Source of the DNA: an uncultured Pseudomonadota bacterium
GTDB taxonomy: Bacteria; Pseudomonadota; Alphaproteobacteria; UBA9219
DNA: 36,042 nucleotides
Direction: 5' to 3'
Assembly (NCBI GenBank): GCA_903869345.1
Contig: CAIPYM010000059.1
Location: forward strand, 1-36,042
The notes beneath the pieces are model-generated. The model searched no databases and was not told the origin of the DNA. It worked only from the letters and a program-made list of their open reading frames with translations. The position numbers were made by a program, and so were the translations under genes. Position 1 is the first letter of the stretch, and each line of letters starts with the position of its first letter. This document shows positions 24,170-33,264 of this stretch, one piece after another.

Positions 24170-25276
24170 TCAAGGTGTGGGAGAAGGCGTTGGAGGAGGC
24201 GTTGGAGTGCGAGGGCGAGGGCTCTTCGGAGAGGCCGTATATGCCTGGTGGACGCAGTCGCTGACAAATTCAAAGGTCCCGTCCATCGTGTAAATGCCGT
24301 CACCTGGCAAGTCCAACACTCTTCCCAGCGCCGTGTTGACAGCCCGACACATGGCCTCAGCGGGGATCTGTTGCCCCTCTGTTGTCCCCAATAAGAGAGT
24401 TATCGCCGCAACGAGCCCTTGCCGAACCGGTGCTATATCTGACTCGGCCGCTTCCCTCCGATGAAACAAATCCGCAGCAGCATGGAGAGCAACCACTATG
24501 GACTCTCTTGGCTCCCACAAGCAAAGGGGAAAAGGACCATGAGGTGGAATTAAGCCTAAGCAGAAAAAAACAGCCCGTCCAAGATCACGGTTCGCATCAT
24601 AAAGCGGCGGGCTACCTGTCCTCATCGTGCGCATTGTAGAATAAGGTTTTCTTTGATTGTGTCCTAAGGGGGCTTGCTTGGAAGAAGTGGGTTTCTTTTT
24701 CAAAACAACATTTGCTTTTCGAACGCTCTCCTCAATCAACGTAATCATAGTCGGCAGCATTTGGTCAACGGATATTCCCAAAACATCGCACCAGGCCCTA
24801 GTAATATCACAGGGAAGCCTTTTCCTGTTCTTCACAACAGGGTCTCCCCCCTCGCACAAAAGGACCGCTTCTGCGATAAGCTTTCGTTCAACACGCCTCC
24901 TAACTCGTTCGTCTGTTGGATTCAGACGGCAACATTCCTCAACAGCCAGAAGAGCCCTTCCGAGGGATTCGGCCTGCGCCATCGGCTTCTGCCATACGGT
25001 GCCCGCCTCCAGACCAAACTGAGGGGATAAGTTGAGGTGCTTAAAAACAGCAATGCCAAGCATTAATTCTCTGGAACAACACCGCAGACTGACCGCTTTT
25101 GCAACAATTTTTCCCCAGGTCTCCTCCAGCCATGGTGGTCGTACTGGTTGTCCCTTCATGCTTTGTTCCCACCTCATCAAAACAGATTGCCAAATTTTAG
25201 CCGCACGGAACAAAAAAGCCCATCTAACATCGTTGCGCACCGGGTCAACTTGATGCATGCCCAGCCTGCCCAGCAT
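24170..25276 (-). CDS. Unrecognised 368-aa protein with Pro/Thr-rich tail
   Basis: The ATG at 25276 (MLGRLGMHQVDP) is preceded by AGGTGAG about 10 nt upstream; the frame runs up to 25363 but lacks a better start. The product is mostly helical and soluble, with several Cys residues (RCCSREL, ECCRLNP), a basic middle (VVLKKKPTSSK) and a low-complexity C-terminus PRPRTPTPPPTPSPTP. A helical segment VRQGLVAAITLLLGTTEGQQ lies near residues 285-305. No domain or motif of known function is visible. The DNA is AT-richer with weaker codon bias than uvrB beside it, which suggests foreign origin. It is divergent from uvrB and converges on the 127-aa gene. Confidence 0.65.
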   Translation of the reverse strand: MLGRLGMHQVDPVRNDVRWAFLFRAAKIWQSVLMRWEQSMKGQPVRPPWLEETWGKIVAKAVSLRCCSRELMLGIAVFKHLNLSPQFGLEAGTVWQKPMAQAESLGRALLAVEECCRLNPTDERVRRRVERKLIAEAVLLCEGGDPVVKNRKRLPCDITRAWCDVLGISVDQMLPTMITLIEESVRKANVVLKKKPTSSKQAPLGHNQRKPYSTMRTMRTGSPPLYDANRDLGRAVFFCLGLIPPHGPFPLCLWEPRESIVVALHAAADLFHRREAAESDIAPVRQGLVAAITLLLGTTEGQQIPAEAMCRAVNTALGRVLDLPGDGIYTMDGTFEFVSDCVHQAYTASPKSPRPRTPTPPPTPSPTP

Positions 25277-25480
25277 AACAATTCTTCTCACCTTTCCGCA
25301 AATACTTTCATGCCTTCCAATGTATGGACCCCCCTTTTTTCTCGAAGGCGTCTTGGGGCCCATGCTCCAGAAGGTTCACGGCCTTGGCTTGCCTTGACGC
25401 GGAGGCTTCCGTCGCGTTTTTGAAGTCGTTAAGACTCTCACAAACCGTGTACGCTTCCCTTTTGTTTCAGCGGAAACCCC

Positions 25481-27634
25481 ATGCCCCTTCCCTCTGCCCA
25501 GGGTCCAGACCCCCTTTCCCCGCGCCCTGAGGTTCAGCGGGCGTTTGAGCTTGTCTCGCCCTTTGAGCCAGCCGGGGATCAGCCGGAGGCTATCGCGTGG
25601 TTGGAAGCGGGAATCCGTGCCGGGGGCAAGGACCAGGTGCTGCTCGGTGTTACGGGCTCGGGCAAAACGTTTACCATGGCGCATGTCATCCAGCGCCTGC
25701 AGCGCCCGGCCCTGGTGCTCGCGCCGAACAAGACCCTCGCGGCCCAGCTGTACGGTGAGATGAAAGCGTTTTTTCCGAAGAACGCTGTCGAGTATTTCGT
25801 GAGCTACTACGACTATTACCAGCCCGAGGCCTACGTCCCGCGCACGGACACGTACATCGAAAAAGAGGCGATGATCAACGAGCAGCTGGACCGTATGCGC
25901 CATGCCGCGACGCGCGCGCTTTTGGAACAGGACGACGTGATCCTTGTCGCCTCGGTTTCGTGCATCTACGGCATCGGGTCGGTGGAGACGTACCAGACGA
26001 TGACTCTCGCCTTGACCGAAGGCGCGACCCTGGACCGGCAAGAGCTTTTGGCCAAGCTCGTTACCCTGCAGTACCGGCGCAATGACCTCGGGTTTGGGCG
26101 CGGCGATTTTCGCGTGCGCGGCGACACGGTAGAGGTTTTTCCGGCGCACTTGGACGACTGTGCGTGGCGGCTCACGCTTTTCGACGACACGCTGGAAAGC
26201 GTGACCGCGTTCGACCCTCTGACGGGGGAGCGCGGGGCCAAGTTGGGGTCCGTAAAGCTCTACGCCAACAGCCACTATGTGACGCCCAAGCCCTCGCTGG
26301 ACCAGGCGGCACAGGCGATCAAGCGGGACTTGAAGATTCGCCTCGAAGAGCTTTTGCAGGAAGGAAAATTGCTGGAAGAACAGCGCTTGCGGGAGCGCGT
26401 GACGTTCGATCTGGAGATGATGGCCGCGACGGGAAGTTGCGCCGGGATTGAGAACTATTCGCGCTACCTCACGGGACGCGCGCCGGGGGAACCGCCCCCG
26501 ACGCTTTTTGAATACCTGCCCAAGAACGCCCTGCTGTTTGTGGACGAAAGCCACGTGATGGTCCCCCAGCTTCACGCGATGTACCGGGGCGACCAACAGC
26601 GCAAGGGGACGCTCGCGCGGTACGGGTTCCGTCTGCCCTCGTGCGCGGACAACCGCCCGCTGAAGTTTGAGGAATGGGACGCGATGCGCCCCACAACCGT
26701 CTTTGTCTCGGCCACGCCCGGCCCGTGGGAGTTGGAGCGAACCGGCGGCGCGTTTATTGAGCAAGTCGTGCGCCCTACGGGTCTCATTGACCCGCCCGTT
26801 GACATCCGCCCGACCGAGCGCCAGGTGGACGACCTTTTGGCCGAGATTAAAATCACCGTTGGCAAGGGGATGCGCGTTCTCGTCACAACGCTGACCAAGA
26901 AAATGGCCGAGGCCCTTGCGGACTACCTCGCCGAGGCGGGCGTGAAGGCTCAGTACCTGCATTCAGACGTGGAAACGCTGGAGCGCATCGCCATTATCCG
27001 GGATCTGCGCCTGGGCGTCGTGGACGTGCTCATCGGGATCAACCTGTTGCGCGAGGGCCTTGATATCCCCGAATGCGGCCTCGTCGCCATTCTGGACGCG
27101 GACAAAGAAGGGTACCTGCGCTCTCGCACCGCGCTGGTTCAGACCATTGGGCGAGCGGCCCGCAACGTGGACGGACGGGCGATCCTGTACGCGGACACGA
27201 TCACGAAAAGCCTTCAAGCCGCTTTGGAGGAAACAGGCCGCCGTCGGGCCAAGCAGCTTGCTTACAACGCCGAGCACGGTATCACGCCCGCGAGCATTCG
27301 CAAGGAGATTGGGGCCATTCTGGGGTCGGTCTATGAGCGCGGCGACCACGTCACGGTCCCGGCAGGACTGGCTACCGAAGCCACGCTGAGCGGCAAGGAC
27401 CTCCGTGCGCACCTGCACGACCTCGACAAGCGCATGCGCGAGGCTGCCGCCGACCTGAACTTTGAAGAAGCCGCCCGTGTGCGCGACGAAATCCGGCGGC
27501 TCGAAGCGCGGGAGATGGAACTGGACGTTGTTGGGACCGGGGACCTCGCACCTACGGCGTCCCCTCCTGCCCGTCCGCCAATCGCTCGCAGGGCTGGCCA
27601 AAAGAGTCGAAATCGCAACAAAAAACCGGGTTAA
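25481..27634 (+). CDS. uvrB: UvrABC excinuclease subunit B
   Basis: UvrB is the damage-verifying helicase-like subunit of nucleotide excision repair, loaded by UvrA and partnering UvrC. The 717-aa product has Walker [10 protein letters not shown] at about residue 56, the DNA-clamping beta-hairpin [20 protein letters not shown], the helicase motif [10 protein letters not shown], the motif V/VI region [19 protein letters not shown] and QTIGRAARN, and a C-terminal UVR domain ([17 protein letters not shown]). A Pro/Arg/Lys-rich tail ends the protein. The ATG at 25481 is preceded only by a weak AGCGGAAA. No clear SOS box was found upstream. A partial copy of the gene's 3' end lies downstream. Confidence 0.98.
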   Translation: MPLPSAQGPDPLSPRPEVQRAFELVSPFEPAGDQPEAIAWLEAGIRAGGKDQVLLGVTGSGKTFTMAHVIQRLQRPALVLAPNKTLAAQLYGEMKAFFPKNAVEYFVSYYDYYQPEAYVPRTDTYIEKEAMINEQLDRMRHAATRALLEQDDVILVASVSCIYGIGSVETYQTMTLALTEGATLDRQELLAKLVTLQYRRNDLGFGRGDFRVRGDTVEVFPAHLDDCAWRLTLFDDTLESVTAFDPLTGERGAKLGSVKLYANSHYVTPKPSLDQAAQAIKRDLKIRLEELLQEGKLLEEQRLRERVTFDLEMMAATGSCAGIENYSRYLTGRAPGEPPPTLFEYLPKNALLFVDESHVMVPQLHAMYRGDQQRKGTLARYGFRLPSCADNRPLKFEEWDAMRPTTVFVSATPGPWELERTGGAFIEQVVRPTGLIDPPVDIRPTERQVDDLLAEIKITVGKGMRVLVTTLTKKMAEALADYLAEAGVKAQYLHSDVETLERIAIIRDLRLGVVDVLIGINLLREGLDIPECGLVAILDADKEGYLRSRTALVQTIGRAARNVDGRAILYADTITKSLQAALEETGRRRAKQLAYNAEHGITPASIRKEIGAILGSVYERGDHVTVPAGLATEATLSGKDLRAHLHDLDKRMREAAADLNFEEAARVRDEIRRLEAREMELDVVGTGDLAPTASPPARPPIARRAGQKSRNRNKKPG

Positions 27635-27682
27635 AATATCCCATGCCCCCCGGCGAAAGCCCTTACACCCCCCTAAAAAGTT

Positions 27683-27720
27683 CGACGGCTGGAGGCGCGA
27701 GAGATGGAACCGGACGTTGT
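27683..27720 (+). pseudogene. Decayed copy of the uvrB 3' end
   Basis: This 38-bp segment matches the uvrB coding bases starting at 27494 (encoding [13 protein letters not shown]) with 5 mismatches. Four of them are third-codon-position synonymous changes; one turns Leu into Pro. The reading frame stays open from 27677 to a TAA near 27838 but has no start and no recognisable continuation. It lies in the 320-bp gap 27635-27954 between uvrB and rpmG. Confidence 0.6.
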
Positions 27721-27870
27721 GGTCCAGGAAACGGATAGAAACAAGATTCGTGACGTTTTTCTCGGCGTCCCTCGCGAACTGTCACTTCGACACAGGGGTG
27801 AGGCATGCTCTGTTCCACTTCAAGGTGCGCTCTCCTAACAAGCCGTGTTGAAAATCCCTGAAAAAAGCGA

Positions 27871-27898
27871 GGGCCTGCTTGACAAAGCAGGCCCCTTT
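27871..27898 (+). terminator. Intrinsic terminator after uvrB
   Basis: GGGCCTGCTT (27871-27880) and AAGCAGGCCC (27885-27894) form a perfect 10-bp stem with a GACA loop, followed by CTTT and preceded by an A tract. It lies about 235 bp after uvrB and 57 bp before rpmG, so it may end uvrB transcription or act as an rpmG leader attenuator. Confidence 0.65.
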
Positions 27899-27954
27899 CG
27901 GGAGAGTGCGGCACGGCCCGGAAGGGGTCCGGCAAGGGCCAAGGAGAAAGCATC

Positions 27955-28134
27955 ATGGCAAAGAGCAAAAACGACATTAAACTTGTGAGTTCGGCGGGAA
28001 CGGGCGTTTTTTACGTCACCAAAAAGAACCCCAAGCAGACAACCAAGAAGCTTGAGCTCAAGAAGTACGATCCGCGGGTGCGCAAGCACGTGGTCTTCAA
28101 AGAGGGCAAGATCAAGGAAAGCAAGAAGACGTAA
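27955..28134 (+). CDS. rpmG: 50S ribosomal protein L33
   Basis: The 59-aa product [20 protein letters not shown] continues with [20 protein letters not shown] and [14 protein letters not shown], the classic alphaproteobacterial L33. It lacks the two CxxC zinc motifs, so it is the zinc-independent form. AAGGAG lies 8 nt before the ATG. L33 sits near the ribosomal E site. The gene is single, between the uvrB terminator and gyrA; the 194-bp gap to gyrA shows no convincing promoter or terminator. Confidence 0.96.
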   Translation: MAKSKNDIKLVSSAGTGVFYVTKKNPKQTTKKLELKKYDPRVRKHVVFKEGKIKESKKT

Positions 28135-28328
28135 GTCCACCAAGGGGGACTCGGGGTAACCCGCCCTTTCCCCCCCACGCGTCTTGGCGCCATGTTGGGG
28201 GCGCGAAGTTTTGAGGCCCGCGATCGGGGACATGACGCATAAGGGCGGGCATCGGGAGGACCAGAGGTCTTCCCGAGAACGGCGGCTTTTGGGGACAGGC
28301 GAGACGGGCTTTCCGAGGGGATGTTGAC

Positions 28329-31109
28329 GTGACCGAGACCACACCTTCCGCACCGGATGAACCCAAGGCTCTTGCCAACGTGGCGGGAGTCGCCATCGAA
28401 GACGAGATGCAGCGTTCGTACCTCGATTACGCGATGAGCGTGATCGTGGCGCGGGCTCTGCCCGATGCGCGGGACGGCCTGAAGCCCGTGCACCGGCGCA
28501 TCCTCTACGCGATGCGCGAAGGGGGCTACGACAGCAGCAAGCCCTACAAGAAATCCGCCCGCATCGTCGGCGACGTGATGGGTAAATACCACCCGCACGG
28601 CGATTCCGCGATTTACGATGCCATGGTGCGCATGGCGCAAGACTTTTCGATGCGCCTCGAGCTTGTGGACGGGCAAGGTAACTTCGGCTCGATGGACGGC
28701 GACCCGCCTGCCGCCATGCGTTACACCGAAGCGCGATTGGCCAAGGCCGCCGAGGTTCTTTTGGAGGACATGGACAAAGACACGGTCGATTTCCAGCCGA
28801 ATTATGACGAATCCACGCGGGAGCCCATTGTGCTGCCCGCGCGATTTCCGAACCTGCTCGTGAACGGCGCGGGCGGAATCGCGGTCGGCATGGCGACCAA
28901 CCTCGCCCCGCACAACCTCGGCGAAGTATGCGACGCCTGCATTGCGTTCATCCGGGATCCCACGATCAGCCTGGAAGCCTTGATGTCGATTTTGCCGGGC
29001 CCCGACTTTCCCACGGGCGGGATCATTCTCGGCCGCGTCGGATGCCATGCGGCCTTCGCCACGGGACGCGGTTCTATGGTGGTGCGTGCACGGACCCACG
29101 TGGAAGAGGTGCGCAAGGACCGCTCGGCCATTATCGTGACCGAAGTTCCCTACCAGGTGAACAAACAGCGCTTGATCGAGCGCATTGCCGAATGCGCCCA
29201 AGAGAAAATCATTGAAGGAATCGCGGACCTCCGCGACGAATCGGACCGTGACGGCGTGCGCGTGGTGATTGAAATCAAGCGCGACGCGATGCCGGACATC
29301 GTGCTCAACCAGCTGTTCAAGCACACGCCGCTTCAGACGAGCTTCGGCGCGATGATGCTGGCGCTGGACCGAGGCCGGCCTGCGCTCATGACGCTCCGCG
29401 ACATTTTGCGCAGTTTTGTGGCGTTCCGTGAAGACGTGATCCGCCGCCGCACCGCGTTTGAACTGCGCCAAGCGCGGGAACGGGCGCACCTGGGCATCGG
29501 CCTGGCTGTCGCAGTCGCCAACCTGGACGACATGATCGCGCTCATTCGCCGCGCGGCCAATCCCGGTGTGGCCAAGCAAGAGTTGATGGACCGTGGGTGG
29601 CCCGCGCGGGATGTGGCCTCGCTGATCGCGCTCGTGGACGACACGGCCTTGCCCGAGGACGGCACCTACCACCTGACCGAAGCCCAAGCGAAAGCCATTT
29701 TGGACCTGCGCTTGCACCGCCTCACGGGGCTGGAGCGGGACAAGATCGGCGCGGACCTGCGCGCCCTTGCCGAGAAAATCGCGGACCTTCTGGAGATTCT
29801 AGCGAACCCCGAGCGCGTTCGGACGATCATGGTGGAGGAGCTCACGGCCGCGCGGGACGCCTTTGCGACGCCGCGCCGGACCACGATCGAAGAGCAAGAG
29901 TTTGAAACCGACATCGAAGACCTCATTCAACGCGAAGATATGGTCGTGACCATCAGTTGCGCGGGGTACGCCAAGCGCGTGCCGCTGGGCACCTACCGGG
30001 CGCAACGGCGCGGCGGCAAAGGTCGGGCGGGCATGGCGACGCGCGAAGAAGACGCGGTCAACGATGTGTTTGTGGCCTCCACGCACGCGCCCGTGTTGTT
30101 TTTCTCGTCGCGTGGCAAGGCGTACCGACTGAAAGTGTACGCGCTGCCCCTCGGGACGCCACAGGCCCGTGGAAAGGCGCTGGTGAATCTCTTGCCGCTT
30201 GAACAGGGCGAGACGATCACGGCCATTCTGCCGCTGCCCGAGGATTCCGCCGCTTGGGCGGGCCGCTTCATGGTCTTCGCGACGGCCGCCGGAACCGTGC
30301 GGCGAAACGCGCTGACAGATTTTGAAAACGTGCGACAAAACGGCCTGATTGCCATGAAGCTGGAGGAAAGCGACCGCCTGATCGCCGTCAGCGCGTGCTC
30401 GGAGAACGACGACCTGCTGCTCGCCACACGCCAGGGCAGGGCGTTGCGCTGTCCGGTTTCGGATGTGCGCGTGTTTGCGGGCCGCACGTCCGTGGGTGTG
30501 CGCGGCCTTCGTCTGGCCGAGGGGGATGAGCTTATCAGCCTTTCGATCTTGCACCATCAAGAGGCGACCGCCGAGGAACGCGCGGCCTATTTGCGCCAGG
30601 CGTCGGCTCTGCGCCGTGCAGCGGGCGACGAGATCCCGGACGATGCGGCCTCGCCCGCGAAGGATGGGGGGGCCGACGAGGATGAAACGCCCGAGGGCAC
30701 GGGGCTCACGCTCTCGCCCGAGCGTTTTGCCGAATTGGCGGCGGGGGAGGATTTCATCCTCACGGTTTCCGAACGCGGGTTTGGCAAGCGGTCCTCGGCC
30801 TATGATTACCGCGTCACGGGACGCGGCGGGCAAGGGCTTTTGAATCTCGACATCACGCCCCGCACGGGGCCCGTTGTCGCGGCGCGTCTCGCGCGTCCGG
30901 GGCAAGACGTGATCCTGGTCACCGACAGCGGCCAGATCATCCGCACCCCCGCCAATCAGATTCGCGTGGCGGGCCGCCGGACCCAGGGCGTCACCCTCTT
31001 CCGCGTGGACGACGGCGAACGCGTCGTCTCGGTTGCTGTGCTGGACGAGGACAAGGCTGCGGGGGACGTGGATGAGGGCGGGGACGTGGACGTGGCAGAG
31101 AACACGTAG
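28329..31109 (+). CDS. gyrA: DNA gyrase subunit A
   Basis: The 926-aa product is the DNA-cleaving subunit of gyrase, which introduces negative supercoils with GyrB. The GTG start at 28329 has GAGGGG at 8-nt spacing. Seen: the N-terminal breakage-reunion domain, the quinolone region [17 protein letters not shown] with Ser93 and Asp97 (equivalents of E. coli Ser83 and Asp87, unmutated), the catalytic Tyr132 in [10 protein letters not shown], and the GyrA box QRRGGKG at 559-565, which marks gyrase rather than topoisomerase IV. The C-terminal pinwheel carries an acidic insertion at about 765-800 and an acidic tail. gyrA precedes dnaG and rpoD on the same strand. Confidence 0.98.
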   Translation: MTETTPSAPDEPKALANVAGVAIEDEMQRSYLDYAMSVIVARALPDARDGLKPVHRRILYAMREGGYDSSKPYKKSARIVGDVMGKYHPHGDSAIYDAMVRMAQDFSMRLELVDGQGNFGSMDGDPPAAMRYTEARLAKAAEVLLEDMDKDTVDFQPNYDESTREPIVLPARFPNLLVNGAGGIAVGMATNLAPHNLGEVCDACIAFIRDPTISLEALMSILPGPDFPTGGIILGRVGCHAAFATGRGSMVVRARTHVEEVRKDRSAIIVTEVPYQVNKQRLIERIAECAQEKIIEGIADLRDESDRDGVRVVIEIKRDAMPDIVLNQLFKHTPLQTSFGAMMLALDRGRPALMTLRDILRSFVAFREDVIRRRTAFELRQARERAHLGIGLAVAVANLDDMIALIRRAANPGVAKQELMDRGWPARDVASLIALVDDTALPEDGTYHLTEAQAKAILDLRLHRLTGLERDKIGADLRALAEKIADLLEILANPERVRTIMVEELTAARDAFATPRRTTIEEQEFETDIEDLIQREDMVVTISCAGYAKRVPLGTYRAQRRGGKGRAGMATREEDAVNDVFVASTHAPVLFFSSRGKAYRLKVYALPLGTPQARGKALVNLLPLEQGETITAILPLPEDSAAWAGRFMVFATAAGTVRRNALTDFENVRQNGLIAMKLEESDRLIAVSACSENDDLLLATRQGRALRCPVSDVRVFAGRTSVGVRGLRLAEGDELISLSILHHQEATAEERAAYLRQASALRRAAGDEIPDDAASPAKDGGADEDETPEGTGLTLSPERFAELAAGEDFILTVSERGFGKRSSAYDYRVTGRGGQGLLNLDITPRTGPVVAARLARPGQDVILVTDSGQIIRTPANQIRVAGRRTQGVTLFRVDDGERVVSVAVLDEDKAAGDVDEGGDVDVAENT

Positions 31110-31117
31110 GGACGGAA

Positions 31118-31136
31118 ACGCCCAGTTCTGCTGGGA
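31118..31136 (+). terminator. Weak hairpin after gyrA
   Basis: CCCAG-ttctg-CTGGG lies about 12 bp after the gyrA stop, followed by ATGTTAGGGGCTTT. The stem is short, so termination is doubtful. It is listed because a separate dnaG promoter candidate follows. Confidence 0.3.
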
Positions 31137-31214
31137 TGTTAGGGGCTTTATCGGCGATCGGCTACAGGGCATGGGGTATGGCGTTGAAAAGCCCTGAGGA
31201 CTCCGCCGGGGCGT

Positions 31215-31243
31215 TTGGCCGTTCATGGGCGGTCGGGTAGACT
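31215..31243 (+). promoter_or_regulatory. Candidate promoter of dnaG-rpoD
   Basis: TTGGCC (31215-31220), a 17-bp spacer and TAGACT (31238-31243) lie 55 bp before the dnaG start. The spacing is ideal but both hexamers are imperfect. Confidence 0.4.
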
Positions 31244-31297
31244 GCACGTTTGTGCAACCCGAGGAAGCCCGCACGTTGGGCAGGGTCCGAGATCGGT

Positions 31298-33216
31298 ATG
31301 CCTTTCCCTCCCGCTTTTCTGGACGAGCTTCGCGCTCGGGTGCCGCTCTCGGCGCTCGTGGGACGGCGGGTGCGGTTGGTCCGCGCGGGCCGGGAGTTCA
31401 AGGCCTGCTGCCCTTTTCACCACGAAAAGACTCCCAGCTTTTATGTGAACGACGGCAAACAATTTTACCACTGCTTTGGCTGCGGCGCGCATGGCGACGT
31501 GATTGGCTTTACCATGCGTCACGATCGTCTGAGTTTCCCCGAGGCCATTGCGCAGCTTGCGGGCGAGGCGGGGATTCCCGTGCCCACCAGCGCCCCGGAC
31601 GAGCGCGAGGCGGCCTCGCACGAAAAGCGTCTTCGCCATGCGCTGGAATCCGCGACCGCGTGGTTTGAAGATCAACTCTTCCGTCCTGCCGGGCGCGAGG
31701 GGGTCGAGTATTTTCGCGCACGCGGCTTGTCCGACGAAACGATCCGGCGGTTTCATCTAGGGTACGCGCCGCGCGAGGGCTCGGCCTTGGTCCAGGCCCT
31801 GAAGCAAGCGGGATGCGAGCTTGACGATTTGCAGGTCTTGGGATTGACCCGCGCCGATGCTGTGCGCGGCGGGGCGTACAGCTTTTTCCGTCACCGCGTT
31901 CTGTTCCCCGTCAGTGATCGCCGGGGTCGGACCGTCGCGTTCGGGGGGCGGGTGTTGGGGGAGGGCGAGCCCAAGTACCTGAACTCGCCGGAACATCCGC
32001 TTTTTCACAAAGGCAAGACGCTCTACAGCCTGTCGCGGGCGCGGGGTGCGATGGGGGAAGGTCAACCCCTGATTGTGGTCGAAGGCTACATGGACGTGAT
32101 TGCGCTGGCCGAAAACGGCTACGCGGGCGCGGTGGCTCCGCTGGGGACGGCGCTGACCGAGGATCAACTCGCGCTGCTCTGGCAGACCCTTCCGCCCGCC
32201 GGGGCGCGGGGCCCGGATCAGGGCGATAGCCCTATCCTGTGCTTTGATGGTGACACGGCGGGGCGTCGTGCCGCGGCAAGGGCGCTGGATCGGGCGCTGC
32301 CTCTTTTGACGCCCGACAAGACGCTCCGCATTGCGTGGATGCCCGAGGGTGCGGACCCCGATAGCCTCATCCGCTCGGGCGGGCGAGCGGCGTTTGCGGC
32401 CGTTCTGGAGCGAGCACAACCGTTGGCCGAGGCCCTCTGGAGCCTTGCGCTCGCGGGCCAGCGGACCACCACGCCGGAAGAGCGGGGGAGGGTGCTTGGG
32501 GCCCTGCGGCGGCAGGTGGCTCAGATTGGCGATGAAACGCTCCGCCGCCTGTACGAAGACGACATCCGCAGGCGGTTTGCGGAGACCTTCCGGGCCCCGG
32601 CGAGGGCGGCGGCTTCGGGGGGGTGTGGGATCGGAATCGTAACAACGCATCTTTTCAAGGGGGGGGCACTTTCCGGGGCGCGGGGGGAATCGTTGGCGGG
32701 GGCTCGGCCTTGGCTCCGCGCAAGCCCACGGACGTGCGACGCAAGATCGGGCGGACCCTCTTGGCCCTCGTCCTGAATCATCCGCCTTTATTTGCGGAAG
32801 TGGGCGAAGACTTGGCACGCGTAAGTTTTGACGAGTCCTCGCTGGAGGCGGTTCGAGCGGCTCTGGTGACTTTTTTTAGCCAGGACGGGCACGAAAGCCT
32901 TGACGCGGCGGAGGTTTATCGCCATGTCTCAGGGGAACAAGAGGACTCCCCCGCGCTGCGGAAGGGGTTGGTTGAGGTGTTGTCCGAATCCACGTACGCG
33001 GATTCTCCGGCGGCGAAACCGGATCGCCCGCAGGAGGAAGTTCGCGCCGCATGGCATCGGACGTGGAGGCGCCACGTGACTCTGGCTATGGAGGCGGACC
33101 TGAAAGGGGCCCAGGCGCGTTACAGCGCTGATCCGTCCGACGACAATCTCGCCCGCGTGATGGCCTTGCAAGCTTGTCTGGAATCGGCGCGGAGCCTTGG
33201 CGAGGACGCGGCGTAA
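31298..33216 (+). CDS. dnaG: DNA primase DnaG, interrupted by a one-base frame change
   Basis: Primase makes RNA primers for replication and is recruited by DnaB. From the ATG at 31298 the first frame shows the CHC2 zinc finger (C38, H41, C59, C62), the RNA polymerase fold with TOPRIM motifs (VVEGYMDVIAL and DGDTAGRRAAAR), and runs to a stop at 32776. From about residue 442 that frame becomes nonsense, while the -1 frame (open from about 32623 to 33216) encodes the expected C-terminal helicase-binding domain (RRKIGRTLLALVLNHPPLF onward). One extra G in the 7-G run 32617-32623, or in the G runs 32659-32666 or 32682-32687, would restore a protein of about 639 aa, the normal length. Sequencing error, real mutation or recoding cannot be told apart here. 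It precedes rpoD by 48 bp. Confidence 0.9.
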
Positions 33217-33264
33217 CGTTGCGCCGCATGATGTAACCCACCAACGAAGAGGGCCTTTCCCGTT

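Noticed and set aside
27879-27884. TTGACA as a -35 element for rpmG
   Set aside because: It spans the loop and arm edge of the 10-bp terminator stem, and no -10-like hexamer lies 16-18 bp downstream.
28321-28332. Three-codon frame ATG TTG ACG TGA overlapping the gyrA GTG
   Set aside because: It begins directly after the GAGGGG ribosome site with no spacing, so ribosomes would favour the GTG; probably chance.
28605-28619. Possible quinolone-resistance change in GyrA
   Set aside because: Ser93 and Asp97 match the sensitive residues of E. coli; no substitution is seen.
30621-30730. Acidic insertion in the GyrA C-terminal domain as a novelty
   Set aside because: As I recall, a comparable insertion is common in alphaproteobacterial GyrA, so it is a class feature.
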